A stretch of DNA of 64,000 nt from Semisulcospira habei (GCA_036245525.1 BTPG01000004.1:211527507-211591506); one strand, 5' to 3'; shown: positions 22,571 through 33,589, counted from the first letter of the stretch. Numbers and translations: made by a program. The notes: generated from the letters alone by a model not told the origin.

Positions 22571-25500
22571 TTACTTACTACTTACGCCTGTCACCCCTAC
22601 CCGGGTATAGGCCGTCGACGAGAGACCTCCAGCAACTCCTGTCCTGTGCTTCTCCTTCGATTCTACTCCAGGTGGTTCCCAGTCTCTTGATGTCTGCTTG
22701 GAGGTCTCGACGCCAGGAGTTTCTCGGCCTACCTCTTTTCCTCTTTCCCTGGGGGTTCCATGACAATGCCTGCCTAGTGATACTGGAAGCTGGCTTTCTC
22801 AGACTGTGACCGATCCATCCCCATCTTCTTCGCCCAATTTCATTCTCTGCTGTTATCTGCTCTGTTCTCTCCCAGAGTCTGACGTTGCTGATCTTCTCTG
22901 GCCAGTGGATTTTCAAAATTCTTCTAAGGCAACTGTTCATGAAGGTCTGTACTCTGTTGACTGTGGTTTTTGTCAATCTCCAAGTTTCTGCTCCATATAG
23001 GAGAACTACTTTTACATTGGAGTTGAAAATCCGGACTTTGGTGTGTTGTGACAGCTCTCTGGAACTCCACACTTTTTTCAACTGGAGAAAGGCTGCTCTG
23101 GCTTTACCGATTCGTGCTCTGACATCTGCATCAGTGCCGCCTTTTTTGTCTATGATGCTCCCGAGATAGGTGAAGGACTCCACCTCCTCCAACGGGGTGC
23201 CAGCAAGCAAGACTGGTTCCTCCCTGGTTGCGTTCAGCCTCATTGTCTTTGTTTTCTGTTTGTGAATGGTGAGGCCCACTTGGGACGAGATGTCAGCAAG
23301 CCTCGTGGTCTTGTCCTGCATTTGTTGATGAGTGTGGGACAGTAATGCCAAGTCGTCTGCAAAATCGAGGTCGTCAAGCTGTGTCCACAGTGTCCACTGT
23401 ATTCCACTTCGTCTGTGCTCTGTGGTCATCTTCATGACCCAGTCTATGGCCAGTAGGAAGAGGAACGGAGACAGCAGACACCCCTGCCTGACACCAGTTC
23501 TGACCTGGAGCTCCCTGGTGAACTGCCCTTCGTGGATCACGCGACATGTCATGCCATCGTAGCTGCTCTTGATCAGGCGGACGAGCTTTGTGGGTACACC
23601 GTAGTGTCGTAGGAGTTTCCACAGAGTCTCTCGGTCCACACTGTCAAATGCTTTCTCATAATCCACAAAGTTGACGTACAGCGGGGAGCTCTACTCCAGA
23701 GACTGTTCCACGATGATGCGGAGAGTGGCGATCTGGTCTGTACATGATCGGTTCTTCCTGAATCCTGCTTGCTGGTCTCTCAGCTGGGGGTCAACGGAGC
23801 TCTTCATTCTCTCCAGGATGATCCTGTTGAAGACCTTTCCTGGTACTGACAGCAAGGTGATTCCTCTGTAGTTGGAACACTTGCTGAGGTCGCCTTTCTT
23901 GGGAAGCTTGATTAGGTACCCCTCCTTCCAGTCAGCCGGCATCACCTCCTCTTCCCAGATCTTTCCAAACAGTGGGTACAGCATCTCCACTGTTGTCTCT
24001 AGGTCTGCTTTTAGAGACTCTGCTGGGATGCCATCTGGGCCTGCTGCTTTGCCATTCTTCAAAAATGCCACTGCTCTTCTGATCTCTTCCCGGCTGGGTC
24101 TGTCACAGCTGATGGGTAGGTCGGTCTCTGCCGGCTGGATGTCTGGGGGGTCGGGTGGGCTAGGTCTGTTCAGTAACTCTTCAAAATACTCAGCCCATCT
24201 GTCGAGTTGGTCTGCTCTGTCTGCAATAGGCTTGCCTTCTTTGTCTTTTACTGGTCTTTCTGTATGGCCATACTTGCCTGACAATCTTCTGGTAATGTCG
24301 TAGAGCTGTTTCATATTGCCGCTGCCTGCTGCCTTTTCTGCCTCTGCTGCCAGGCTGTCTGTGTAGGCCCTCTTGTCTGCCCTGATACTCCTCTTCACCT
24401 CGCGGTTGGCTTCTGAGTATTCCCCCTGTGCCCTTACTTTGGCTGCTCTCGTGCGACTGTTGTTGACAACTGCTTTCTTCTGCTTCCTCACTTCTATCTT
24501 CTTCAAGGTCTGTGCTGACAGCCAGTCCTTGTGATGGTGTTTCCTGAACCCTACAGTGTCTTTGCAGGTTGAGTTCAGCGCCTCTCTAACTGCCTTCCAC
24601 TGCTGCTCTGTGGTGGCCGCCTCCTCTTCATTTACTAGCTCCTGTAGCGCTTGAAACCGGTTGGACAGCACCAGTTTGAACTCTTCTCTAACTCCAGTTT
24701 CTCTCAGGAGGCCTACATTATAGTGCTGTCTTCTTGTTGTCTCTGTGCGGCTTTTCTTTAGCTTGAGCTTCATTCTTAAGGTAAGCAGATGGTGGTCGGA
24801 GGCGACATCTGCTCCCCTCCTCACTCGAACATCTTGAAGGGATCTTCTAAATTTCTTGCTAATGCAGATATGGTCTATTTGGTTCTCTGTTGTATGGTCA
24901 GGTGAGACCCAAGTTGCTTTGTGTATCCTTCTGTGTGGGAAGATGCTGCCTCCAATGACAAGTCGGTTTACAGCACAAAAGTCTACAAACCTCTCCCCAT
25001 TCTCACTCATCTCCGAGCCTAGTCCCTGTCTCCCCATCACCTCTTCGTATCCGGTGTTGTCCTCCCCTATTTGGGCATTAAAATCGCCCATGACGATGGT
25101 GATGTCTCGCTCCGCACATTTGTCCAAGGCACTCTGGAGTCGGTCGTAGAACTCTTGTTTCTCTTCCTCGTCCCTGTCATTAGTGGGCGCATAACACTGG
25201 ATGACGTTCAGCTTGAGCTTTTTCTTGGTTCTAAAGGCTGCTGTGATGATTCTTGGCCCAAGAGGTTCCCAGCCCATCAGCGCTCTCTGTGCCACTGGTG
25301 ACAGCATGAATGCTACGCCTTCTGTATGGGGGGCATTCTCCTCTTCATGACCTGAATACAGAATCATCTCCCCACTTAACAGCCTTTTCTGGCCAGACTG
25401 CGTCCATCTGGCTTCACTGATACCTAGCAGGGAAAGGTTGTACTTTTGCATTTCCACTGCTATCTGGGCGGCCTTGCCGCTCTGGTACATGGTCTTGACG

Positions 25501-25870
25501 TTCCATGTGCCCATGGTTGTATCCCTGGATAGAGAGAGGCGGCTCAGTCCTGTGGCTTCCGAAGACTTCCGGCTTTCACCACAGGACGTCATAAGTCTTC
25601 TGGTAGAAGAACCTTCCTCCTCCAGGAAAGGAATTACTGTTAGTCTTTTCGTCGGCGTTTTTGTAGCTATTTCCTTATTTGCAGGGTGGGGAAGCTACCC
25701 CCACGCCCAACCCCCTTACTAGGAGGACCAGGGGTTTTCTGTCGGGGTCACCTTCCCTTAGACCATGTTGGTTCACGGCACCTTATTTCATTCGGTGCAC
25801 CCCTCTCACGAGGGACCCCCTATCCACCACCCAGGGGATGCGCCTCAACGCCGTATGGTCCCAGCGCGAG
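22571..25870 (-). mobile_element. RTE-clade retrotransposon, second family, near-intact
   Basis: 3300 bp bounded by a 12 bp duplication GACTTTTCTGAC (22559-22570 and 25871-25882). On the minus strand: a 5' UTR of about 280 bases with Pro-like low-complexity sequence (25593-25870), one ORF (25592-22578) and a tail of GTAAGT units (read as ACTTAC on plus). It is clearly related to, but a different subfamily from, the element at 17026. Confidence 0.9.
22578..25592 (-). pseudogene. RTE endonuclease-reverse transcriptase ORF with one nonsense codon
   Basis: 1005 codons in a single frame. The only lesion I see is TAG at 23691-23693, where the intact element at 17190 has Trp in EQSLEW. Upstream are the endonuclease motifs ([25 protein letters not shown]) and RT motifs up to QQAGFRKNRSCTDQ. 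Downstream are [24 protein letters not shown] and [10 protein letters not shown]. Otherwise it looks recently active. A single sequencing error or a polymorphism could also explain the stop. Confidence 0.9.
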
Positions 25871-26084
25871 GACTTTTCTGACAGGTCACTGAAATAAGCA
25901 TGTGTTCTAACATAACAAAAGTGTTGGCTTTTGTCTGTGAAATCCATGTTTTCTCAAAATGTATGTATTTTTTACTTTTGTCAACCTCCCACGACCCTTG
26001 TGAGTAGTGAACCAACTTAGTATGCATAGAAAAGTCTTATCATCTGCAACTTTTCTGCTACATTTGGTTGAAAAGTTTGCAAAA

Positions 26085-26580
26085 ATACTGAAAAAATATG
26101 CTTTCAATCTAGCCCTGAAAATGGCCAAAGATGGTGCACGGCGAATATCATGGGGAAGACCATTCCACACTTTGGGAGCTTGGAAAGAAAAGGACCGCTG
26201 TCCAAAGGTTTTTTGGACACTCTGGGGATAGTCAATATTCTGTCGTCAGTGCTGGAGCACAATACTCTGCCTGGTGCATAGACAGGGAGACTGGAGGACA
26301 AGTACGCTGGGAGTGTTTTATCAAAGGCCTGAAAAACGAGAGAAGCAATTTTGTATTCAATTCTGAACTTCACAGAAAGCCAGTGTAACTGCTTAAGCAA
26401 GGGGGTGATGTGGTCACGCTTTGATTTTTTCAGTACAAGTCTTGCTGCATGGTTTTGAATCATCTGGAGCCTGTAGATAACAGATCGTTCGATATACCTG
26501 ACATTACAGAGTTACAGTAGTCAAGCCTTGACAAAATCTGTGAACATGTGATTTGCTTACAGGCATCAACAATTTTATTA
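26085..26580 (-). mobile_element. L2/CR1-type LINE fragment (RT C-terminus)
   Basis: The minus strand reads QNHAARLVLKKSKRDHITP then LLKQLHWLSVKFRIEYKI, and in another frame WNGLPHDIRRAPSLAIFRAR with LKAYFF. This is the usual end of L2/CR1-group ORF2. Both ends are lost and it sits inside composite repeat copy 3. Confidence 0.75.
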
Positions 26581-27404
26581 TTTTACAATTAGGTTGGTTT
26601 AAACTCAAAGGTTTACTCCCCACTACCCTCGGGCGATCATGTAAATGACCTTTAAAAACGTTTCAATATATACCCTGTTCAGGCCTCAGTGACCACTGAC
26701 CCTGAACCGTGACAACAAAAGAAAAGTGACCACTGACCCTGAAACCGTGATAAACTATGCACTAATCATCAATTTACTAAGCATAGAATTTAGAAAGGTC
26801 TTACCATCAGGTATCTTTGTACCAAGTTTGGGTTTGAAGTCGTGAATAGTATTTGAGAAAACATAAATTATAACAAAATATGGCTATTTTGGACCTATTT
26901 CCTGATCCCGTGACCTTGACCTTTGAGAGAGGTCACTGAAATTGGTGTTTAGAAAGGTCTTGCCACAAAGTATCTTTGGGCCAAGTTTGAAGACTGTGGC
27001 TTAAAGTCTCCGAGAAAATGCCAATTACCATGGATGACCACGTCCAAAACATACTCACTTTTGCTTCACACTTGAGCCAAAAATATCGGCGAAAATGCAT
27101 GCAGACGTCATGAAAAATGTCTAGGCATGACACTAAAACGGTAATGACTAAAATAGCAAAATCGCTTGCGATGCCTTGTCTACGCCATTTGCAGTGAAAA
27201 GGAAAGGTTATCCGCATCGGGGTCATCGGCATGTACAAAATTAGAATTGAAACTTCCCAGCCACTGTCAGTTGCATTTTGTGGTGTTAATTCCAGTGTGT
27301 TCCGGGATGTGAAAAATGAACTCCCCCAAAATGAAACCCTATAAAACTAAATTGGCACCCTTAAGACGTAAAACGTTCACCTGCATTGATCATTTGATGT
27401 CATT

Positions 27405-27623
27405 TTAACCCTTTTAGCCCCGAATCCATACAGCAATGGCTTGACAATGATTATTCAAGGGTAGTGCCAGATTAGCTTGGCACATTTAGGTGCCAAGCTA
27501 ATCTGAGTATTCTGACACTACCTTTGAACTATCATAGTCAAGCCATCTCCTGCAACTGGTACATAGTCGTTAGGCAACACCTCCAAAATTTGAGAAATGG
27601 GACCTTGAGGCTAAAAGGGTTAA
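27405..27623. mobile_element. TTAA hairpin element, family A (GGCAC core variant)
   Basis: TTAACCCTTTTAGCCCC...GAGGCTAAAAGGGTTAA. The core reads CTTGGCACATTTAGGTGCCAAG, so the usual GGCGCC pair is changed to GGCAC/GTGCC in both arms. The right arm also has a short insertion (GAGTATTCTGA). Confidence 0.85.
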
Positions 27624-28179
27624 ATATCAGAGACTTGAAACTCTGCTGGGTTCACTTGTTTACCAATGGGAATTTATTCTCGATGACAGGACATGTGATT
27701 TGTGTACATTCGCAGGTGTTTTAATACCAATAAAAACATTCTTCTGGAACTATCTGAAACTTTCCAAATAAAGCACTACACCTAATCTGACTATCCATTC
27801 ATATTGCACTTGCAGTGCAGAGTTTTAAAAAAAAATACAATAATGGTCAACCTAAAAAATAAAAAAAAAGGAGTGGCATTGGTACAGTTGTAGTTTGGAC
27901 TCTGGGAATGTGACTGTGACTAATGACATGGCAGGATGACTAATTCTTAAAACTAGTGCAACTGCAAGTTCAAAATCACGAATTCATTCATTTCCAAGAC
28001 TTTTTAACAGAATCTACCATTTTGAAATTCTTTTCCATTAAGCGTTTGCCACATGCACACATACTTAACTTACCTGTTACACCTATCTGACATGAAAGTT
28101 AAGAACTAATTTAATGAAATGAAGATAAATGATAATTAAAATCCATACATGTCCAGATAAATGTTGTGGTTTTCGGAGC

Positions 28180-28520
28180 CAAGGTGGTAGAATCGAAGTC
28201 GTACTGCCATGCGTCTTCCATTTCTGGTCTTTGACGCCGCCTCTCCAGCTTGCAGCGGACGACAGCCGGCAAAAAGTGCACCTGTCTTTCCAATTATCGC
28301 CAGCGGCAGCGCTCAGCGCCTGATTTTACCGGCCCACGCTCACGGTTCTTTGTTTTACCTTTGGCGCATCGATGCAACTGCAGCATCCGTAGGTCGTCTG
28401 CTTACTGACCTAGACGCCTCATTTTCGAAGCCGCACCGCACAGAACCTTTCTGCGAATGTTCAACTCTTTGTGTGCTTCCTATAAATCGTCATCTTCGTG
28501 ACGGGTTGATGGATAAAACA
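28180..28520. promoter_or_regulatory. CpG-richer island-like region upstream of the P450 gene
   Basis: GC and CpG content rise here (CGCCGCCTC, GCGGACGACAGCCGG, GCCAGCGGCAGCGCTCAGCG) compared with the AT-rich surroundings. It lies about 500-800 bases before the P450 start. Open frames through it encode nothing I recognise. It may be a promoter or a first exon of a neighbouring gene. This is inference from composition only. Confidence 0.3.
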
Positions 28521-29020
28521 GGTCTAATGTAAACAATTTCTCCATGTGCAGTTGAAAAAAAATACGCTCAAGGTAACATGACTCATTTTAGTCTCGAACC
28601 ATTTGAGAATTGCAAAAATAAGAACTCATTAAGCCGTATAGAGTTTATAAGAGTTATAGGAGAAATTGTGGATATGGAAATGTATCACAGTAAGCAATAC
28701 ACCATTTATATTTATGTTAATTATTGATGCCTTTTCATTTTTGCTAAGTTATTTTGTAAAATTTCCGATCGCATCTTTGTATAAACTGAAGTCCAAACTT
28801 CACCGTCGAGCCGTCTAACGAGGGTAAAGTGGCAACGCAGATAAGCATTGTTATTATGAAAACAAGTCAGCTTACGTTTGTGGTGTTCTTACTACATGCT
28901 AATTCTGTGGAGTAAATTATGTGTATCTTTGCTTGCTCTCAGATTTAGTTCAACGCATGAAACGAAATTTGTTGGTTGCAGACGCTGTATGAAAGTCAAG
29001 GGAAAGAAGCAGTGTTTGAC

Positions 29021-29128
29021 ATGGCGCATAAGCCGACATGGAGTATTTTCCCTTACGTGATGATAGGCGCGTCCTCATGGATTGCCTATAAACTTTTGAT
29101 CAAACCTTTCCTGTCACCACTTCGCAAG
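29021..29128 (+). CDS. cytochrome P450, exon 1 (membrane anchor)
   Basis: First exon of a P450 monooxygenase (haem-thiolate enzyme, NADPH-P450 reductase partner, likely ER). The nine visible exons are 29021-29128, 29536-29615, 30525-30665, 33594-33700, 36087-36205, 36709-36821, 37832-37962, 41379-41492 and 41821-42085, giving about 392 residues where about 500 are expected. Exon 1 encodes 36 residues with a hydrophobic anchor (IFPYVMIGASSWIAYKLLI) and then a proline-bearing hinge. The start is the first ATG in frame; an acceptor-like TTGCAG at 28976-28981 leaves room for an upstream exon. Family: P450 by haem motif. The CYP number cannot be given; the text looks closest to CYP4/CYP46-like clans. 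Confidence 0.8.
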
Positions 29129-29193
29129 GTTCGTGAGTTACAACTATGTTTGTTAATAAGAACTAACTCGCATATTCAACTAACTAAGCACTA

Positions 29194-29443
29194 TTAACCC
29201 TTTTCATTCTGAGACACTACTGCTTGAAATTAATTTGACTGCTAGTTCATGGTGGTGCCAGAATAGTTTGGCGCCTGAGAGGCCAAGCTATTCTGGCACC
29301 ACCCTTGAGCTGGCCTCGGGCGCAAAGCTCTTTTTGCACCACCCTTGAACTAAAATGATTGATCTATCTCCTAATCTGTATTGTAGCCTTCATCAAATAA
29401 CAAGCAAATTTTATAAAATCAGCCCCAGGATGTAATGGGTTAA
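29194..29443. mobile_element. TTAA hairpin element, family A, with extra right arm
   Basis: TTAACCCTTTTCATTCTG...CCCCAGGATGTAATGGGTTAA in P450 intron 1. The usual core GGTGCCAGAATAG is followed by the right arm twice (..GCACCACCCTTGAGCT and ..GCACCACCCTTGAACT), which suggests rearrangement of the hairpin. Confidence 0.8.
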
Positions 29444-29535
29444 TAAATAAACATCCACACATAACATATTTTGGATACAAATTAATTTAAGTGAATTTAT
29501 GTATTTGTTCTTTTTTTTTCTGTGCTCATTTTAAG

Positions 29536-29615
29536 GTTCCAGGACGGACGTACAAGCCCATTGTGGGGAACATGTTTGAGGCACTCAAAGAGGAGGCAAT
29601 GACAAACACTATCAA
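29536..29615 (+). CDS. cytochrome P450, exon 2
   Basis: Begins VPGRTYKPIVGN, the proline-rich PGP..GN entry of P450s, and ends at a GTGAGT donor in phase 2. The acceptor at 29534-29535 was chosen over a downstream AG because it keeps the conserved Pro-Gly. Confidence 0.85.
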
Positions 29616-29845
29616 GTGAGTTATTTGTCTTGGAATCACAGTGAAATGGTACTCTATGAAAGGTTCACCACTTTGAATTGTGAAGAAGAAGTATGTGTTT
29701 GATTGTTTATGCAATAATTTAATTAATTAAATAATGTGTCATATTCTAGAAACAGAACAATGTGTTTTATCTAAACTTTCAAACATATATAAAACAAGAT
29801 TTGAGCCGGTCCCCCCCCCCCCCCCACCTCCCCCCTCCCTCCCCC

Positions 29846-30062
29846 ATATCATACTGAGGCTAAAAGCTTCAAATTTGTACACTGCCATATGCAAGCTACA
29901 TTATAGTACTTACAGATAAGGATATAGACCAATGGCTTTAGTTCAAGGGTGGTGCCAGAATAGCTTGGCGCCTAGAGGCGCCAAGCTATTCTGGCACTAC
30001 CCTTGAACTATTTTAGTCACACTTATTTCACACACTGGCATATTCCGAATGATAAGGGTTAA
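29846..30062. mobile_element. TTAA hairpin element, family A
   Basis: In P450 intron 2. The arms TAGTTCAAGGGTGGTGCC / GGCACTACCCTTGAACTA close on GGCGCCTAGAGGCGCC. One arm base differs (G left, T right), which would be a G-U pair in RNA. The right TTAA (30059-30062) adjoins the next element. Confidence 0.85.
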
Positions 30063-30270
30063 TTGCTGACAAGAAAAGGGGAACACACTCTAGAGACATA
30101 AACCCTCTTGAGCCCTCGCAAAGCAATTGCTGGGGCTCATGAGGATGTACGCCACTTGCTGAGAATAGTATGTATCCATTTCATGTGAATTGGTCAGGTG
30201 AGGCTTGTGGTTATCGAATGTATAAAGATTTAAAAAGACTATTTGTATTCAATGGCAGGAAAGGGGTTAA
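30059..30270. mobile_element. TTAA hairpin element, family B
   Basis: TTAATTGCTGACAAG...GGAAAGGGGTTAA. The core is AGAGACATAAACCCTCTTGA with GGGGCTCATGAGGATGTACG. It is more decayed than other B copies. Confidence 0.65.
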
Positions 30271-30397
30271 CGTGTATTAAATGTATATCTGTACATAGTG
30301 GCAAAGATTGTCATTACTTATAACATCCATCCGCTTTAGATAGGTTACTTTTTTGTGTGTTGTCTTCTGTCCTCCTTTTTTTATTTTTCTTATTCTT

Positions 30398-30479
30398 CCC
30401 CCCCCCCCCCCCCCCCCCCTTTTTTTTTTCTTTTTTTTTTTTTCGGGTGTGGTGGGGGGGGGGGGGGGGGGGGGGGGGG
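30398..30479 (+). repeat. homopolymer cluster: C22, T-rich, then G26
   Basis: A run of about 22 C (30398-30419) is followed by T-rich sequence and a run of about 26 G (30454-30479), in intron 2 just before P450 exon 3. It could fold back or form a G-quadruplex, and it may be mis-sequenced. Confidence 0.8.
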
Positions 30480-30524
30480 TTTGCATAACTAGTTCTGCAA
30501 ATAAGTGAGACTTTTTTTTTTCAG

Positions 30525-30665
30525 CTGGATGAAGGACCTAAATTCTCGATTCATTCGCTTCTACTATCTGTACGGGGAAGAAAGACTGCTGACTGCCGAC
30601 CCGTCCATAATCAAATACATCACCGTCACCAACAGCAAGAACTATCGCCACAGCAACACTTCAGG
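30525..30665 (+). CDS. cytochrome P450, exon 3
   Basis: Preceded by TTTTTTTTTTTCAG. It encodes NWMKDLNSRFIRFYYLYGEE then RLLTADPSIIKYIT, the B-helix region with the ADP motif typical of P450 N-terminal halves. It ends in phase 2 at a GTAGGT donor. Confidence 0.85.
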
Positions 30666-31054
30666 GTAGGTAACTATGTCTTCAGGGAGAGAATCCAGGC
30701 TATATTTTTAATAGAAAACAGCCCAAAAAGGTGACTGCCAGGTGTGTAAAATGCAGAGAATAACCAACAAAGAAGGAATCATGCCTAGAAAGGACTGTTG
30801 TAACTGTCTTTTCTACGCGTGTTTCCAGGCTTTCCACTAGGATTTTTAATTGTCCATGGTCAGGATGGACAGCATGACAAACATTCCGTCCCAGGTGCTC
30901 AACAGTCTATCATGTATTTGAAGAATGGCTTGGATAAGTCACTGGACGCTCCTTTTCTCAGGATTTATCTCTCCCAGTGACAGATAGCCTTCCATTTTTT
31001 CCATTCCTGTCTAAATTTGTCTGACAAATCCAGCTAGAGAATGTTCCATTAAAA

Positions 31055-31569
31055 TACTTATCATTCAGAATACACCAGTGTGTGAAATAAGTTTGACTAA
31101 AATAGTTCAGGCATAGTGCCAGAATAGCTTGGCACCTCTAGGCGCCAAGCTATTCTGGCACCACCCTTGAACTAAAGCCATTGGTCTGTATCCTTATCTG
31201 TAAGTACCCCTGAGTTGGTATACCTCGCCCTATGCCTAGGTTAAACGCACAAGCAGCGCCATTGTTGCACCGTCGTAGTTGACGTACGAGAGATGATCAC
31301 ACTACAAGTACAATGGACTTGATTCAGGGGTGTGGGGCGAGACACAAGCCTCCACCATCTCCAAGTCTACACAAAACTGGCGCGCAGTTCTGGTGCACTT
31401 GACCGGTCCAAGCGACCAGTCTGGTGCAAAAATAGCAACAATGGTGCTGCTGGTGCGTTTAACCTAGGTACAGGGTGAGGTATACCAACTCAGCGTAAGT
31501 ACTATAATGTAGCTTGCATATGGCAGTGTACAAATTTGAAGCTTTTAGCCTCAGTATGATGGGGGTTAA
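31055..31569. mobile_element. TTAA hairpin element, family A, split by a MITE
   Basis: Family A flanks and core (AGTGCCAGAATAGCTTGG / CCAAGCTATTCTGGCACC) in P450 intron 3. The right flank is cut at GTAAGTAC by the insertion at 31208-31494 and then resumes TATAATGTAGCTTGCATATG up to GGGGGTTAA. Confidence 0.85.
31208..31494. mobile_element. 287 bp hAT-type MITE with 8 bp target duplication
   Basis: Flanked by GTAAGTAC at 31200-31207 and 31495-31502, and uninterrupted family A copies show a single GTAAGTAC there. Long inverted repeats: CTGAGTTGGTATACCTC, then CCTAGGTTAAACGCAC at the left, mirrored at the right (GTGCGTTTAACCTAGG...GGTATACCAACTCAG). The duplication fits the hAT pattern nTnnnnAn. 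No ORF. Confidence 0.9.
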
Positions 31570-32169
31570 TGGAAAGCCTGGTGTTTTCTTCTTTGTTGGT
31601 TTGTTCTCTCAGCAGCAGCCCTTCATACCTTTCATACTGGTCTGCGATTTTGTACCTTACAGTTTTAATTGAATTGTAATTAATTTAAATGTAAGCTCCA
31701 GTACACATATTTGCAAACAGGTGGTTGATAAAAGAGGTTCTACTGTGCAGATCTGTACATCATCTGTGTTTTATTACAATAGTAAAAAATAAAATTAAAA
31801 AATAAAAATAAAAAACTGTGCAAATCAATACATCATCTGTGTTTTATTACAATTGTAATTTTTTTTTTTTTTTTAATAAAACCATGAATGTACTTGTACA
31901 GCAGAACACACACGAGTCATTTTAAAACAGTTTTTACCCAACCACCGTCCAGACTTTTAATGATGCAAACAAACGCCAAACCTGACCATCCATCCCACTG
32001 TTTACTATAATGTATATACAGTATTGTCCAGCTATCAGCATAATGCTTTATCTGCGATGAAATTGATGTGTTTTATGTTGTGATATGTCTTCTATGATTT
32101 GTGTCACAGGGAAATCGTGTTTATTGCCTTTACGTTTAGACCACAATAATTATTAACGTATGCGGGTGA

Positions 32170-32171
<2 letters not shown>

Positions 32172-32242
<71 letters not shown>
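32172..32242 (+). repeat. (TG)n microsatellite
   Basis: About 35 TG units in P450 intron 3. Confidence 0.95.
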
Positions 32243-32244
<2 letters not shown>

Positions 32245-32284
32245 CAGCTTAATTATATTTTGATCTGTTTTATGTTCTTCTTTT

Positions 32285-32361
32285 TAAGTTGCTCAACACT
32301 GAGATGATTTCCTAATGTATTTTTACATATGGCAATAAAGTTCTATCTTATCTTATCTTAG
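32285..32361 (+). mobile_element. 3' end of a non-LTR retrotransposon
   Basis: ACATATGGCAATAAAGTTC followed by TATCT repeats is the usual tail of invertebrate LINEs. Only the last ~75 bases are recognisable. Confidence 0.5.
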
Positions 32362-32499
32362 CTGTTTTCAGCAACACCTTTATTGAAAGAAAAAAAGTGG
32401 TCTTATAATACAGGTGCTCTCTCAAGAGAAGTCTTGAAAGGCAAAACATGTTAACAGTCATTAAAGATCATCATTTAGGCGGCTACAACCATTGAACTC

Positions 32500-32926
32500 T
32501 TGGTATGGTATGGTATGGTGTTTCCGAGGCGCACATATCCATCTAATTAAAGATGCTCAAGGCGCCGTAGGGATGGAAGCTGAAGCTTTGAAAGCCAGCT
32601 GCTACTAAGCGCTACTTTATGTGCAAACCCTCCACCCTACTATTAACTTCGGTGCATGTGATATATTTCTGTTTCCATTTCACCGGCCCTACCGGGCCTT
32701 CTCTTTTTGAATAGTGGTAATGGGATTTTTAATGTGCACACTTGATGATTATGCATGCTGTACACATGAAGGCAAAACAGGCAACCGTAAGCCGAGTCTG
32801 TACGTAAATTTGACTCGATGGGAATGAGGAAAAGTCCACATCCCATTCCTGCCCACCAGAGGATTCGAACCCGTGATCTTACGACTGCCAGCGCAGTGTC
32901 TTATCCACTAAGCTACGTCCCCATGT
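32500..32926 (-). mobile_element. tRNA-derived SINE
   Basis: The minus strand starts GGGGACGTAGCTTAGTGGAT (A-box region TAGCTTAGTGG) and continues to a B box GGTTCGAATCC about 45 bases on. A central body follows, then GGCGCCTTGAGCATC near the 3' end and ATACC repeats (TGGTATGGTATGG on plus). AACTCTT on both sides may be a target duplication. It is transcribed by RNA polymerase III from the internal boxes and moved by a LINE. The V-SINE superfamily is possible given the GGCGCCTTGAGC tail. Confidence 0.75.
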
Positions 32927-32935
32927 CTCCAACTC

Positions 32936-33016
32936 TTAACTCTTTCGAGACGTGCTGCATCCCAATTCGTGGCGTAAAGCCGCGCATCCAGATGCAGCAC
33001 ATCTCAAAAGAGTTAA
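32936..33016. mobile_element. TTAA hairpin element, family C
   Basis: TTAACTCTTTCGAGACGTGC...GCACATCTCAAAAGAGTTAA, 81 bp, with the middle CGTGGCGTAAAGCCGCG. Confidence 0.85.
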
Positions 33017-33070
33017 ACTTCCAGAACTAAATGACTTCCATTCTACAGAATGGAAATTAGGTCGGGGAGT

Positions 33071-33286
33071 TTAACCCCTTCTCCGCCTCAGTACGTACAT
33101 TCTTGTTTCTAAAATCTTTGTTCATTCAGCGACCAAAAGCCAAAATCATCCAAGAAATGTAGAAACAAATTGATCTCAGCAAGAGGCATAGATCCTCAGG
33201 AGCCCCCGCAGTTGCGGGGGCTCCTGAGGATCTATGCCTCTTGCAGTTCGGTCATGTTCGCTTTTTCTCAGCAGTGAAGGGGTTAA
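33071..33286. mobile_element. TTAA hairpin element, family B (perfect hairpin, CAGGAG variant)
   Basis: TTAACCCCTTCTCCGCC...GCAGTGAAGGGGTTAA. The core GCAAGAGGCATAGATCCTC / GAGGATCTATGCCTCTTGC is perfect through CAGGAGCCCCCGC / GCGGGGGCTCCTG. Other copies have CATGAG/CTCATG here, so the change is in both arms. Confidence 0.9.
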
Positions 33287-33518
33287 AAGTTACATGATGA
33301 TCTAAGATGAGTATGTGACCTAAAGACACTTTTTTCTTTAGTGGACAATAATGATTTTTTTTTTTTTATGAACTGAATCTGTAATGACAAGTGATCTCGT
33401 TGGGGTGGTCGTTCAAAACAGGTTCAACTGTACACCATCACAGACTATGAAACCATCATGACACTGATTATAGCTTGCTTTCACTGTATGCTTCTGATGA
33501 TCACACATGTATAATAAA

Positions 33519-33520
<2 letters not shown>

Positions 33521-33588
<68 letters not shown>
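33521..33588 (+). repeat. (GT)n microsatellite abutting the exon 4 acceptor
   Basis: About 34 GT units ending four bases before the AG of P450 exon 4. Confidence 0.95.

Positions 33589-33589
<1 letters not shown>

Larger units (their letters stand above)
22484..27072 (+). repeat. composite tandem-repeat element, copy 3, split by insertions
   Basis: GAATGGAAAAGCCGTTATTA at the left and ACTTTTGCTTCACACTTGAG at the right are the decayed ends. Repeat units (GGTCTTACCATCAGGTATCT, GGGTTTGAAGTCGTG) are readable around 26790-27000. It is interrupted by the RTE element at 22571-25870 and by an L2-like fragment near 26085-26580. Confidence 0.65.

Noticed and set aside
28209..28532. A 107-codon plus-strand frame and a 60-codon minus-strand frame in the CpG-richer region
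   Set aside because: No recognisable motif. The GC-rich composition explains the openness. Kept only as a possible promoter region.
32850..32926. tRNA gene on the minus strand
   Set aside because: A and B boxes are present, but the body continues into a SINE with a 3' tail, and the acceptor arm does not close properly.
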